A model generated the notes under the pieces. It did no database searches. It saw nothing but the letters and a program-made list of their open reading frames with translations, and was not told the DNA's origin. Positions 56,501 through 64,000 of a stretch of 64,000 nucleotides of DNA are shown here, one piece after another (position 1 is the stretch's first letter; each line of letters begins with the position of its first letter). The position numbers were made by a program, and so were the translations under genes. Source of the DNA: Vitellaria paradoxa (Eukaryota > Streptophyta > Magnoliopsida > Ericales > Sapotaceae); contig CM034236.1 of assembly GCA_019916065.1 (NCBI GenBank), positions 57,688,690 through 57,752,689 on the forward strand. Reading direction: 5' to 3'.

Positions 56501-59500
56501 AAGCCAAAAAAATTCCCCCACCTCACCATTTATTATGCATTCAATATATTTGGTTCCAGTTTTTTACTTTACAGTTGACTTCACTATATAGATTACATCC
56601 GTACTTGCCTGACGTTAGAACAACTGTTATGATTTAGTTTTTCATCAGGGGATCATTACTGAAGGACTGCGGTCCTTTAAATCCAATTCTAAAAGTTTAA
56701 GGTTATCTAGAATCACCCTAGAACTATGGATTCAATCCTACAGAATAAGCAACCACAACCTTCAAACAGATCAAAATCGTAATTAGGGATAACAAAGTGA
56801 CATCCATTAGGACACATGATTTTTAACGTGGAAACCATAGATCCACTTCTTGGTATAACTCGAGTCTATCTGGTGGTCAATCTAAGGCAATCCACTATAT
56901 ATCAAAATGGTTTGGTTGCTTATGAAAAGAAAATTATAGTTCGGTTACAAAAATTACCTATATACTCAGACTAACTCTACAATTTGTACTCTTCATTCTC
57001 CAACTCCTTAATTCCATGATAGTGGATGCTTGAACTCTACGAATCAGAATCTTCCAAACACTTATGTTCTGTTAGGAAGTCCACCTGTTGGTCACAAGGG
57101 AGTTTTCATGAAGATGAGCTTGCTCACTTAAAAGTTGTATTAAAAAACACCTAGCCTAGCCTGCACTAAGGGTACTGCAAAACAGTGTCAAATGATGAAA
57201 AACAGACTTACCAACAGTTTTGCTATTTTTTTGTCTATCCTGTGCAAAGTACAATGCTACAATTGCTCAAAATGTGTTTTTCCAAATATAGGGCATTTCC
57301 GTCTAGCCTGCTCAAGTAGATTGCCTTCGTTTTCCTTTTTTTTTGGGGGGGGGGGGGGGAACTCAACCTAAAGGAAACTTGACCAACAAAATTCTAGATT
57401 TGAAAACTAAAAATAAGTAGATTACTAAGGTTTGGTCACTGAAATTGGCATTAAACGTAACACACAGAAATTACATATGCTAATATCAGAAACTTCCAAG
57501 AATTTGTTTATCCATGAGCTTTCTATTTTTGGACCATGTGTTCTCTACTATTTTATTAGGACGACCCTTTTAGCTATGGTAATTTACTGCTGTATTCTTT
57601 CATGTTTAAGTCATTCTGGTGCCTCCAAATAAAATAATATGACCAACCCCTTGTATTTTATACCAAAACCAAATGAGATGTCAACCCAGCCATGCTTGTC
57701 CCTTCTCTAGAAAGGTAGGACTGCCCTATCCAATCCAACTTCTCAACTTAGATCATTTCAATTTAACAATCCATAATTATGCTTTCTTAATGTTGGCTGC
57801 ATGGATCATTCCTTCCAATTAACTTTGTGATAAGTGAAGTACTTGCTCAATCCAAGGAAACTATGTGTATTTTTACATCATCTTAATTAGTGCATTACAT
57901 ATTGCTAAACAATGTCTTGTTGAGGGTGAAGCCAATTACAAGCTCATGGGATTAGCTTGTAGAATTATAGAAGTCTATTAAGAATTTCGAGAGTTAATAA
58001 AGTTGACCCCACAAGTATTTTGAAAGGAATAATATATATATAAGTGAGCATCTCAGTGTGAAAGAATGGCATCAGCACACAGAATCCATTGACAGCTGCA
58101 TTAATGACTAGAAATAGGTTTTGCATATGCTGTCTGCCTCAGTTTGGGCATTAAGGGTTGCAGAAGGGCAAGGAACATGTACTCGGGTGTTTCTGCTACT
58201 CATTTGGATCATAGGCAGAACTAGGGCTAAACATACTTAAAATAACAGTAGGGTCAAATTTGAATGTTAGAAAGTGTAAGCTAATTTCATTAGATATTGA
58301 TAACCCTTTTCTTCTGCAGTTTGGGTTCTTAAATGACATAACCTGATGCCATGGAATGCTATGGCCATATAATAGGGGACGGACCTCAAATTAATTTTCT
58401 TTTGTAATACTCATTGCAATTAAATTAAGAGAAGTGCATAGTATGTTAATCTTGTCCCTAGGGGATACCCAAAGGCTGAGGCTGCATTCCCCCTTTAAGG
58501 GGACTTGAATTCAAGTCCTATTGAGTTACCTATTAAAAAATTATAGGACATTAATTTGAGGATAGAAAGGTTTTTTCGGGCGTTCTATAGATTGATGAAA
58601 GCCAGAAATTGAAATTATACAGATTACTACAACATTGGCATTACTTAGCTCCTAGTTTTGGTGGGGTTACTTAGCTCCTAGTGTTGGTGGGGTGGGTCAG
58701 GAGCTCTAAGGATTAGTTTCACCTTTGGTGGGGATAACTCTAGCATTAAACAAAAAGGAATTTATAATAATTGTAGTAGTAAATCTAGTTTTTTATTCGA
58801 TGTAATTGCAGCCAATAGCACTAGAGGCAGGTTCTTCAGAATAAGATCCATGGATCCCATAGCCAGTTGACCGACTCTGAAATGTGTTCAGGTTCTACCT
58901 CTCAAGTGCAAGAGGGCAGTCGTAGTTTTACTCGGTGAGAACCAAGGTCATCTCCACAGGGAGGGCTTTGTTAAAAGCTCTAGACTTGTTCACAAAATTT
59001 ATTAATAAAACTCAGTTTTTGTTTTAGGTTCTAAATGAATTAAATATTACTTAAAGGAGTTCATTTTAATTTTAAAGTGCAAACAAACAATCTACTCTAA
59101 ATTTTAAAGCAAATAAATCAACTCAAAAATTAAATTAAATAACAAACACGATATTAAAGAGGTTCTTAATCAAACTTTTAATTCTAGGTAGTTCACTACT
59201 TCACTATGAGATATTTGGGTTCAAATCTGAATTAGGGGTTTGTTCAAAAAATATCGAGAACGTTTTAATCAAAAATCAGTACCAGTGATTTCAACGAATT
59301 TGGTTAAAGACTTTTGTTTTCGAAAGTTTTTCAAATAAACGAAATTAGATTTGAATTTGAATCCTATTTCTAATTTGTCCAAAAATGGTTAACCAATTGT
59401 AATCGAAAACCCATACTAGTGATTTCAGCGAATGTGGTTAAAGGCTTTCGTTTCGAATGCTTTCGAAACAAATTAAAATAGGTTTAAAAAATAGTAGATC

Positions 59501-62500
59501 CCTACGCTTGAGTTTTCGCAAACCATGCGAAGGGTCTACGCGCATCCCATAGTGTGTCATGAACTATCCTTCCTTGATTCGTTGAATCAAGAACTAAAGT
59601 TTTTTACGCTAACATAACTTTAAACGAAACGAAAGCAATCAACAAACTCATATTTAATAGATCTAATGAATAAAACAGCGAAACAATATTATTAAAAGCA
59701 AAAACGAAAGTAAACGTACTTTGAAATCGAATCCAAAACGTAAGAATGAACAATCACTGTTGTACGAAGCCTCCGCAAACTCCAAAAGGTCTCTAAACCA
59801 TTCTATGAACATTAAAAATCTCTAAAAACTATCTAAAACTCTAAAAAAAAAGTGAAAAACTAAAGTAGGGCTCTCTTTTTGGTTCGGCCGTGCAATAGGG
59901 TTTATAAAGGGGTTACAAGGAAACCCTAAAAGATGAGAATTAAACTCGCGCGCCTAGCATACTGTGGTCCAGACCATTTGCGTAGGGGTCCGGACCACAG
60001 AACTTTGATTCCCCAAATTCGGCTTCCTCTTGAAGTCGTCTCTTTGTTTTGACAGTTTTCTGTCCTCAACTTCCAATGCGATTTTGACCTCGAAGACGAT
60101 TGATTCAGGCTTCGGCTAAAACACAAAAGTTGTAACCCTTTGAGTCTTCTTTCCAACCCAAAAAGAATCGGATCAATTTGAATTGTGAGTGAAAAGATAT
60201 GGTCAAAATATTGACAGGGTGTCAAGCTGGAACTTCAGCTGCACACCACTTCAACCATCCTGAACTTCGGACCATTTTTTCTTCCTCGGTAGCCACTTTC
60301 ATCACTGCTAATGTCAATTATTTCACCCTTTTCCCTGCAGTTAAGAAGATAAAAGTTATAAGTAATAAAATAATGATAAAACTCCAAAGTTAATTACTTA
60401 AATGTATCAATAAATGTCAAAATGTGGAGTTTGTAATTACACTTTTCAAGTGTAATCACCAGTTACGCAAGAATATAGTGTATTCCTAGTACTTATGAAA
60501 TTAATGGTATTGGTCAAATTTTCATGTTCCCAGGGCTGTTTATTATTTAGTTGGCCAGTATACTTCTTGCTGGTTTGATTCATTTTAGATTTTCCTTTAT
60601 TCTGAGGCTACTGTTGCATTTTATTTTGTTATTATTATTATTATTATTATTATTTTTGGATCACATAATAACATTAATAAGAAGTGAATCTCCTATAACA
60701 ATAAGCCATAAGCTAGCATGAAGGGTTGGCACTAAATAAATGTTAGTGTGATTGACATTTTATTGTCACCCCTCTATACTATGTACCGTGGACTTTATAA
60801 ATAAAGGCAGACATAGTGTGTCTTTTGTACCTATTGTTTGATCATTGTAACTGTTGAAATAGCTTGATATACATTATTGGGTACATTTCGTAACAAAGTT
60901 AAGTTTTTGGAACAATTAGTAACTTAACATGATATCAGAGCTTTGGTTCCAAGAGGTCCTGTGTTCAAATCTTATTGTTCCCCATTTATTGTTGTGCACT
61001 TTGTTTGCTTGTGTTGGTGCACCTTATTTGATTTGGTTTGCTTGTCTCTGCTTTATGTGCAAATTAGTGTTGTACGTGAGGGGGAGTGTTGAAATAGCTT
61101 AATATACATTGTTAGATCCATTTCTTAACAGCTTAAGTTTTTTTTGATAATTGGTAACTTAACAGTAATATATACAATCTTCCTTTTCCAGCCCAAATGA
61201 AACTAAAAGGCCACGAACCTTGAGCAAACTAAGTGACACTAGTGTATGGGAGAGGAGAAGGATTAAGGGGAAGGTTGCAGTTCAGAAAATGGTCGTTGAC
61301 TTGATGGAATTGTATCTACATCGGCTAAAGCAAAGGAGGCCTCCTTACCCAAAGAGTCCTGCGATGGCTGAATTTGTAGCTCAATTTCCTTACGAGCCTA
61401 CACCAGATCAAAAACAGGTAGGGTTTATATTCTTTTTGTTCATGCTTTGAAAACCATATTTCAATTAAATTGGGCTCTCTTCCTCCCCGTTAATAAGTGT
61501 CATTATCTAATTTGTCTTTTTACTTGGTTTTATCAGACATTTATGAGGTTATGGGTAATGAGATTTTTGTGCTTCTATTTAGAAAATTTCATGGAAATAT
61601 TTATTAAATTCTTAAAGCTTTTTTGAGTTTATATGCATTATTTGATTCTCCTTCTGCCACTAAGAGCTTGGAACTGCTTGAACAGGCTTTTATTGATGTT
61701 GAAAAGGATTTGACTGAGAGAGAAACTCCAATGGATAGATTAATTTGTGGAGATGTAGGGTTTGGTAAAACTGAAGTTGCACTACGTGCAATCTTTTGTG
61801 TCGTCTTAGCAGGGAAGCAAGCTATGGTACTTGCACCAACAATTGTTTTAGCCAAGCAACATTTTGATGTTATTTCAGAGCGTTTTTCAAGCTATCCTAA
61901 TATGAAGGTTGGACTTCTGAGCAGGTTTCAGGTTAGATGTTTCTGTGATACTTTACCTTCTATATTTGGATTGAACAATTGTTTGTTTAGGTTCTCTAGC
62001 ATCAAATTAGGTGGTAGACATTGTTCAACCATTTGTTGCGAAGTTCTTCTGTATTAAAGAGGAGAAAGCAGTAAAGATTGATTTAAAAAGTTCACTTCAA
62101 ACAGTGGAATGCTTTAAAATTTTATTGAGCAAAGGGCATTGAGAGTATAAAATAGTATTATAAATAACTAAGTTCTCCTTCTCCCAAATAACTTAAACTT
62201 TAGGTGAGATGATGGCTAAAATTAGTGGCGTGTCTTGTTAGAAGGGTGGTATCCACTTGACGACTTTTTAATATAATTCTTTGTCTACTTATTAAAATAT
62301 ATATATATATATATATGGTATTAGAACAGGCAAAGATCCTGAGTTTTCCTGAAAATTATATATATATATATGTGTGTGTGTGTGTTTTCCTGAAAATTTT
62401 AAAAGTTTTTTTTTAGCTTGGTGGGGACATCCACTGGGAAGGAGGAAGAAAAAGATATGGAATTTGGCCCCCTTTTGTCTTTTTTGGATGATTTGGAAGG

Positions 62501-63358
62501 AGCGTGACAGGCGGATATTTGATAACATAGAGAGGACTGTTTTGCATGCCAAAAGTTTATTCCTTTCTTATTTGTACAGTTGGGTAGAAGAGGGGAAAGA
62601 GATAGACCTTTGTTCCTTTCTATATTTTATTGCTAGCATGCAGTGAGTAGGCGATAATTGTATTCTTGTAGCTTTCTATTAGCATCATTCTGATGCTTAT
62701 AATAAATCTTACTTATCTTTTTCAAAAAAAAAAAAAAAAAGAGGCAAGGATCCTGAGTTCAAACCTTCGCTTGATAGTCAATTGTTGTATTTGTTTGGCC
62801 TTGTTAAAAAAAGGTTAGTCCAGTCACATGTGAGGGGCATGTTGAGATTATAAAATAATATTATAAATTACAAAGTGAGCACAGCTGTTGGCTCAAGTGG
62901 TAGAAGCCCTCCTCAAGTCTGCTCACCACCTGGGTTCAAAACCCGGGGTAATCCCCCCTTCCCCCGCTTAACTATCAAAAAAAATATATATATAAAATAC
63001 AAAGTTGTCCTTCTTCTTAACAACGGGATGATAGGTAGCAATATGACAAGTCATATTTAAGTAGTGTTGTAATTACCTCATGCTGAACTTGTATACATTG
63101 TATTTGCACTGACAATGCAATGCATCTCATTTTACCAATCTACTGTGGAACAACAATGAAACAATACTGACTACTACCCTGGAAGCTTGCAGTGCGATTA
63201 ACAAGCTCTCTTGCAACATGCAGACTAGAGCAGAGAAAGAGGACTATCTGCATATGATCAAACATGGGCATTTGGACATTATAGTTGGAACTCACTCGCT
63301 TCTTGGTAGTCGTGTTGTGTATAATAATCTAGGCCTCCTTGTGGTTGATGAGGAACAG
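52818..63358 (+). CDS. Plastid Mfd/TRCF-type DEAD/DEAH helicase, 5' four exons (partial)
   Basis: The exons 52,818-53,527, 61,192-61,417, 61,686-61,931 and 63,224-63,358 join in frame to 439 codons. The gene runs off the right edge. The protein matches the plant relative of bacterial transcription-repair coupling factor (Arabidopsis At3g02060). It has a transit peptide-like N-terminus, a CarD/RID-type RNA-polymerase interaction domain in exon 1 ([31 protein letters not shown]), the helicase Q-region (TPDQKQAF), Walker [20 protein letters not shown] and the Walker B DEEQ. A role in plastid transcription-coupled repair or nucleic-acid remodelling is inferred from the family. Intron 1 is 7.7 kb and TE-filled. 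Confidence 0.92.
53547..53562 (+). repeat. Poly(C) run in helicase intron 1
   Basis: A C16 tract 20 bases after the exon 1 donor. A G15 tract (57,345-57,359) occurs later in the same intron on the same strand, so the two runs could in principle pair in the pre-mRNA. Confidence 0.85.
54100..55860 (-). pseudogene. Plant mobile domain (MAIN-like) gene remnant
   Basis: The minus strand encodes [17 protein letters not shown] and [14 protein letters not shown] (55,500-55,760), typical of the C-terminal part of MAIN-like/PMD proteins (HVDVWDRR ... YMRWY..ITR). A later Pro/Ser-rich tail ([16 protein letters not shown], about 54,990-55,090) follows. The coding sequence is split by a LINE at 54,175-54,929 and by stops. 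PMD proteins act in silencing or genome stability, and transposon-carried versions are known; this one is dead. Confidence 0.6.
54175..54929 (-). mobile_element. 5'-truncated L1 LINE with 15-bp target duplication
   Basis: CAAGTGTGTATGACT flanks the insertion at 54,161-54,175 and 54,930-54,944 (the last T may belong to the tail). The T-run at its left is the poly(A) tail on the minus strand. It encodes the ORF2 zinc region ([36 protein letters not shown]) and the C-terminus ([14 protein letters not shown]). It is the same family as the LINE at 62,346 and distinct from the telomeric LINEs. It interrupts the PMD remnant. Confidence 0.9.
56511..58451. other. Helicase intron 1 sequence, nothing assigned
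   Basis: About 1.9 kb of intron with no coding similarity that I recognise. It contains a T9G15 run at 57,336-57,359. Some phrases (for example 56,640-56,900) could be old LTR sequence, but I cannot support it. Confidence 0.5.
58452..58541 (+). mobile_element. tRNA-derived SINE (copy 2)
   Basis: It has CCCAAAGGCTGAGG as a weak A-box, GGACTTGAATTCAAGTCC as B-box, and the family 3' end GTTACCTATTAAAAAATT. It is more diverged than the copy at 62,877. Confidence 0.55.
58868..60458 (-). mobile_element. Solo LTR, same family as LTR A, with CCAGT duplication
   Basis: On the minus strand it starts TGATTACACTTGAAAAGTGT at 60,458 and ends ...GAGTCGGTCA at 58,868. It is flanked by CCAGT at 58,863-58,867 and 60,459-60,463. 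It carries GGTCCGGACC and GGTCTGGACC palindromes (about 59,970-59,997) and the CTCCCTGTGGAGATGACC end block. At 1,591 bp it is shorter than LTR A by about 280 bp. It lies in helicase intron 1, antisense. Confidence 0.92.
60631..60653 (+). repeat. (ATT)n microsatellite
   Basis: Seven and a half ATT units in helicase intron 1. Confidence 0.9.
60852..61164 (+). mobile_element. SMART/TRIM-like mini LTR element, 313 bp
   Basis: LTR1 is 60,852-60,929 and LTR2 is 61,087-61,164, both 78 bp, starting TGTTGAAATAGCTT and ending GTAACTTAACA. TGATATCAGAGC (60,930-60,941) is the methionine-tRNA primer site with one mismatch. TGAGGGGGAG just before LTR2 is the polypurine tract. The flanks GTAAC (60,847-60,851) and GTAAT (61,165-61,169) look like a target duplication with one change. 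There is no coding capacity. It ends 27 bases before helicase exon 2. Confidence 0.88.
61192..61417 (+). CDS. Plastid helicase exon 2
   Basis: The acceptor is TTTTCCAG|CCCAAATG and the donor is AAACAG|GTAGGG. It encodes [32 protein letters not shown], an Arg/Lys-rich helix and YEPTPDQKQ, which leads into the helicase core. The acceptor lies 27 bases after the end of a SMART-like element. Confidence 0.92.
61686..61931 (+). CDS. Plastid helicase exon 3 (Walker A)
   Basis: The acceptor is GAACAG|GCTTTT and the donor is TTTCAG|GTTAGA. It encodes [20 protein letters not shown], the nucleotide-binding GDVGFGKTE, and [20 protein letters not shown]. It is exactly 82 codons, phase 0 on both sides. 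Confidence 0.94.
61932..62327. other. Helicase intron 3, first part, no feature
   Basis: Non-coding intron sequence. The only notable item is an (AT)n run at about 62,298-62,316 directly before the LINE insertion. Confidence 0.5.
62346..62741 (+). mobile_element. 5'-truncated L1 LINE tail with 18-bp target duplication
   Basis: AGGCAAAGATCCTGAGTT (62,328-62,345) and AGGCAAGGATCCTGAGTT (62,742-62,759) flank it. It encodes the ORF2 C-terminus ([30 protein letters not shown], ending IASMQ and stop), then a short 3' UTR and an A17 tail. The first about 50 bases include an (AT)/(GT) microsatellite and a repeat of the local TTTTCCTGAAAATT phrase. It is the same family as 54,175-54,929, in helicase intron 3, sense. 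Confidence 0.93.
62877..62991 (+). mobile_element. tRNA-derived SINE (copy 3), best preserved
   Basis: It starts GAGCACAGCTGTTGGCTCAA. The A-box is TTGGCTCAAGTGG (62,888-62,900), the B-box GGTTCAAAACC (62,933-62,943), followed by a C-rich part and TTAACTATCAAAAAAAATAT. The flanks ATAAATTACAAAGT (62,863-62,876) and ATAAAATACAAAGT (62,992-63,005) form a 14-bp target duplication with one mismatch. It lies in helicase intron 3. Confidence 0.88.
63224..63358 (+). CDS. Plastid helicase exon 4 (DEEQ motif)
   Basis: The acceptor is CATGCAG|ACTAGA and the donor is GAACAG|GTTTGC. It encodes [32 protein letters not shown] and LLVVDEEQ (Walker B). It is 45 codons, phase 0. The next exon (expected to start RFGVKQ) is not in the window. 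Confidence 0.92.
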
Positions 63359-64000
63359 GTTTGCTTCCTATATATATATTTGCATTTAATTTTCTCCCGT
63401 ACCTACATTAGATACATGGATCCTCTAATTTTTTATAATATTTTAAAAAATAGTAGATTTAATTTCATATGAAGAAAATTTTCTACTTTTTCACATCAAT
63501 AGAAGATAAAAATCTAATTTCTTTTATATAAATGTTATCTAATTTCAAGAATATTCTTACATAATAACCAAATCTTATATCATTATATTGTGCAATTTAT
63601 ATTATATATTTGAATATTTACTACTTGTTCATGTATCCATACCCAACTTTTCACATTCTAATGGAAAATACTGTTGGGCCAGAAAAATATACCAGGAAGT
63701 AAAACCAGAGTGATGTAACAATGGTAGAGTTGTAATAAGAATATACTTTTCTAGGTTTATTGTTTGCAAATGATAGGCCGTAAGTGTCCCACATCATTCT
63801 GGTTTTTTTCTTCTGGCAGATTTTTGTGGTTGTGCCCAATATTCTAAATTTAAAATTTTGAGAGGTCTAGTACGTAAACACATCTCGTATCCGAGAACAT
63901 GGTTCCTAGCAATGATAGAAACACATAGTTAGATAAAAGTGAAGATTTGTGGATCTTGTGAGGTTACTTTTACAATCAACCATTTTTGTAATTGTCTTTT
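63359..64000. other. Start of helicase intron 4, AT-rich
   Basis: No coding match to the expected next exon of the helicase is present up to the window end, so intron 4 is longer than 640 bp. Nothing else was recognised. Confidence 0.6.

Larger units (their letters stand above)
53605..56510. mobile_element. Mutator-like element with plant-mobile-domain cargo, helicase intron 1
   Basis: The left end (TTTTTGCTTTACTATTAAAA, 53,605 onwards) and the reverse complement of the right end (TTTTTGGCTTTACTGTTAGA, to 56,510) form long imperfect terminal inverted repeats. These continue through GGAAATACTA and a purine-rich ...CGAAATGAA...GGGTTTTTGGTTC section of about 100-200 bp. Long TIRs and a PMD-type passenger suggest a Mutator-like element. 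The expected 9-bp target duplication was not identified, so the ends are approximate. Confidence 0.55.

Noticed and set aside
61604..61855. Minus-strand ORF over helicase exon 3
   Set aside because: Shadow of the Walker A exon on the plus strand.
62888..62945. tRNA gene
   Set aside because: A and B boxes are present, but the cloverleaf cannot be completed; a 3' A-rich end and target duplication show a SINE.

Overview
The window is plant nuclear DNA. The evidence is the plant-type telomere motif CCCTAAA, two recognisable plastid-targeted plant genes with GT-AG introns, and plant transposon classes (RNase H-bearing L1 LINEs, Cassandra-like and SMART-like TRIMs, a Mutator-like element carrying a plant-mobile-domain gene, tRNA-derived SINEs). 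The C-rich telomere strand reads left to right, so the window most likely lies in the left subtelomere of a chromosome. I cannot name the species; long, transposon-filled introns suggest a TE-rich seed plant.

Region 1 (1-33,980) is the unusual part. At least seven copies of one LINE family, plus one tiny 3' fragment and two poly(A) scars, all lie on the + strand and alternate with blocks of CCCTAAA/CCCTGAA repeats. Every LINE 3' end reads structured 3' UTR, poly(A), CCCTAAA/CCCTGAA, always in the same repeat register. The 5' ends sit directly on telomeric repeats. This is the arrangement expected if LINE cDNA is primed from the TTT of a TTTAGGG end or nick. Copy 4 (11,519-18,912) is nearly intact: ORF1 (DUF4283-like plus CCHC knuckle) overlaps ORF2 (endonuclease, RT, zinc-binding region, RNase H) by ATGA, with one amber codon in each ORF. 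Copy 2 has ORF1 but no ORF2. Copies become more decayed towards the right. Copy 6 is interrupted by three nested solo LTRs and copy 7 is broken at about 33,980.

Region 2 (33,981-37,175) is AT-rich and contains a Cassandra-like TRIM with 5S-rRNA-like LTRs, next to an inverted partial copy.

Region 3 (37,176-49,586) is a three-exon gene for a plastid CGFS monothiol glutaredoxin (GRXS14). Its introns of 7.1 and 4.8 kb hold copia remnants, a SINE fragment, a MITE and LINE debris.

Region 4 (49,587-52,817) is intergenic: a long foldback, AT-rich DNA and an LTR-like segment.

Region 5 (52,818 to beyond the right edge) holds the first four exons of a plastid Mfd/TRCF-type helicase gene. Its 7.7-kb intron 1 contains a Mutator-like element with a decayed plant-mobile-domain gene (itself split by a LINE), a SINE, a solo LTR and a 313-bp SMART-like TRIM ending 27 bp before exon 2. 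Intron 3 holds a LINE tail and a SINE, both with target-site duplications.

The candidate undescribed system is the telomere-associated LINE family of region 1.
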